Shown here: positions 62,918 through 64,000 of the stretch, one piece after another
How positions within the stretch are numbered: position 1 is the stretch's first letter
Layout: each line of letters begins with the position of its first letter
Assembly: GCF_008692035.1 (NCBI RefSeq)
Contig: NZ_VTFG01000002.1
Span: forward strand, 1,860,001-1,924,000
DNA length: 64,000 nucleotides
Reading direction: 5' to 3'
Origin: Pseudomonas marginalis
GTDB taxonomy: Bacteria; Pseudomonadota; Gammaproteobacteria; Pseudomonadales; Pseudomonadaceae
Position numbers and translations under genes: made by a program
The notes under the pieces: model-generated
Database searches by the model: none
Told to the model about the DNA's origin: nothing
The model's input: only the letters and a program-made list of their open reading frames with translations

Positions 62918-63310
62918 ATGAAAGACTGGCTGGACGAGATCAAGTGGGACAGTGACGGCCTGGTGCCGGCCATTGCCCAGGACTACAAGACCGGGCGCGT
63001 GCTGATGATGGCCTGGATGAACCGCGAGGCCCTGAGCCTCACCGCCACTGAGCAGCGCGCCATTTACTGGTCACGTTCCCGTGGCAAACTGTGGCGCAAG
63101 GGCGAAGAGTCCGGGCACGTGCAGACCCTGCACGAGATGCGCATCGACTGCGACGCCGACGTGGTGATCCTCAAGGTCGAGCAGATCGGCGACATCGCCT
63201 GCCACACCGGCCGCCACAGCTGCTTCTATCGCGTGTTCGAGAACGGCGAATGGAAGGTCGTGGAGCCGGTGCTCAAAGACCCGCACGCCATCTACTCGGC
63301 AGGACACTGA
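62918..63310 (+). CDS. hisI: Phosphoribosyl-AMP cyclohydrolase
   Basis: 130 aa single-domain enzyme. Metal-binding RIDCDAD and the ACHTGRHSCF segment with two cysteines are conserved. It opens the purine ring in histidine synthesis. The ATG at 62918 was chosen for the family N-terminus MKDWLDEIKWD. In enterobacteria this domain is fused to HisE; here the two are separate. Confidence 0.96.
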   Translation: MKDWLDEIKWDSDGLVPAIAQDYKTGRVLMMAWMNREALSLTATEQRAIYWSRSRGKLWRKGEESGHVQTLHEMRIDCDADVVILKVEQIGDIACHTGRHSCFYRVFENGEWKVVEPVLKDPHAIYSAGH

Positions 63311-63312
63311 CC

Positions 63313-63645
63313 ATGAGCGATACCCTCAACCGTGTGGCCCAGGTGCTGGAGGACCGCAAAGGTGCGGACGCCGACAGCTCCTACGTCGCCAGCCTGTACC
63401 ACAAGGGCCTGAACAAGATCCTGGAAAAACTCGGCGAAGAGTCCATCGAGACCATCATCGCGGCCAAGGACGCGCAAATCAGCGGCGATTGCAGCGATGT
63501 CATCTATGAGACCGCCGACTTGTGGTTCCATAGCCTGGTCATGCTCGCCCAACTGGGGCAGCATCCACAGGCCGTGCTGGATGAACTGGACCGTCGCTTC
63601 GGCTTGTCCGGGCACGCCGAAAAGGCATCGCGCCCGTCCGCCTGA
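63313..63645 (+). CDS. hisE: Phosphoribosyl-ATP pyrophosphatase
   Basis: 110 aa all-helical MazG-like pyrophosphatase with the metal-binding EKLGEESIE motif and the later ETADLWFH segment. It catalyses the second step of histidine synthesis. It starts 2 bp after the hisI stop, so the two are co-translated. Confidence 0.95.
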   Translation: MSDTLNRVAQVLEDRKGADADSSYVASLYHKGLNKILEKLGEESIETIIAAKDAQISGDCSDVIYETADLWFHSLVMLAQLGQHPQAVLDELDRRFGLSGHAEKASRPSA

Positions 63646-63671
63646 ATAACTTTTACTAGAGGATTTGCAGC

Positions 63672-63950
63672 ATGGGCATTTTTGACTGGAAACACTGGAT
63701 CGTCATTCTGGTAGTGGTGGTACTGGTATTCGGCACCAAGAAACTCAAAAACCTCGGCACCGACGTGGGCGAGTCGATCAAGGGCTTCCGTAAAGCCATG
63801 AACGACGATGAGAAGCCTGCCGACCCGGCCGCCAACCCGGTGCCACCGGCCCAGCCTGTACACCCCCAGGCCACCCAGCCGATCACCGAGCGTCGCACCT
63901 TCGACGTGCAGGCTGAAAAAGTCGAAGAGCCGACCCGCAAAGACTCGTGA
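63672..63950 (+). CDS. tatA: Twin-arginine translocase subunit TatA
   Basis: 92 aa. A short periplasmic start and TM helix (MGIFDWKHWIVILVVVVLVF) are followed by the FGTKKLKNLGTDVGESIKGF amphipathic helix and an acidic Pro-rich tail. It forms the protein-conducting part of the Tat system that exports folded proteins. Order hisE-tatA-tatB is typical of Pseudomonas. Confidence 0.96.
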   Translation: MGIFDWKHWIVILVVVVLVFGTKKLKNLGTDVGESIKGFRKAMNDDEKPADPAANPVPPAQPVHPQATQPITERRTFDVQAEKVEEPTRKDS

Positions 63951-63960
63951 GCACTGACTA

Positions 63961-64000
63961 ATGTTTGGTATCAGCTTCTCTGAACTGCTGCTCGTCGGCC
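63961..64000 (+). CDS. tatB: Twin-arginine translocase subunit TatB (5' end, partial)
   Basis: Thirteen codons are visible, reading MFGISFSELLLVG, which is the usual TatB N-terminus before its TM helix. It starts 10 bp after the tatA stop and is cut by the window edge. Confidence 0.9.
   Translation, partial: MFGISFSELLLVG

Overview
The window is high-GC, gene-dense chromosomal DNA of a Pseudomonas, most likely of the fluorescens group. Supporting this are the class II phaC1-phaZ-phaC2-phaD / phaI-phaF polyhydroxyalkanoate genes, the ubiE-ubiJ-ubiB-hisI-hisE-tatAB order, the pil-aroK-aroB-damX-gltB-gltD-hemE block, and intergenic inverted repeats of the fluorescens-group REP/REPIN type. No rRNA, tRNA, insertion sequence or CRISPR array was seen.

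Layout. Positions 1-12.4 kb carry the distal part of an aryl-polyene (APE)-type pigment/lipid cluster on the + strand. It is almost entirely translationally coupled (1-17 bp overlaps): acyltransferase, aromatic/histidine ammonia-lyase, hotdog thioesterase, LolA-like carrier, MMPL exporter, FAD protein with halogenase signatures, methyltransferase, DUF3261 lipoprotein, ketosynthase, dehydratase, ketoreductase, second ketosynthase and a small lipoprotein. Together these can make, load, extend, methylate and export an aryl-headed polyene; the ACPs and starter ligase would lie upstream of the window. Next come a LysR regulator divergent from an MFS transporter (12.4-14.7 kb) and an AT-rich two-gene insert, ptuAB (14.8-16.7 kb), that looks like a Septu-type anti-phage system. 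A cytochrome b561 gene abuts it, and its 3' end runs into ptuB on the opposite strand.

From 17.4 to 31.9 kb the minus strand carries hemE, gltD, gltB, damX, aroB, aroK and a type IV pilus alignment operon. The pilus operon is remodelled: PilM lacks its middle, PilO and PilP are one polypeptide, and PilQ has no AMIN region. mrcA (PBP1A) reads divergently. Malic enzyme, a secreted nuclease homologue, rpmE, priA, argS, a SPOR protein, hslVU and a DUF971 gene follow.

From 45.2 to 59.7 kb lies the PHA cluster. It is split between phaD and phaF by about 7.6 kb encoding an RcsB-like response regulator and a divergent chaperone-usher fimbrial operon (pilin, two chaperones, usher, two-domain adhesin, minor pilin). 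The window ends with ubiquinone (ubiEJB), histidine (hisIE) and Tat export (tatAB) genes.

Most notable: the compacted pilM-N-(OP)-Q operon, the Septu-like pair with its antisense boundary, the fimbrial island inside the pha locus with RcsB-box-like repeats, the halogenase-like flavoprotein in the APE cluster, and near-identical REPINs, one of them inside the phaC1-phaZ transcript.
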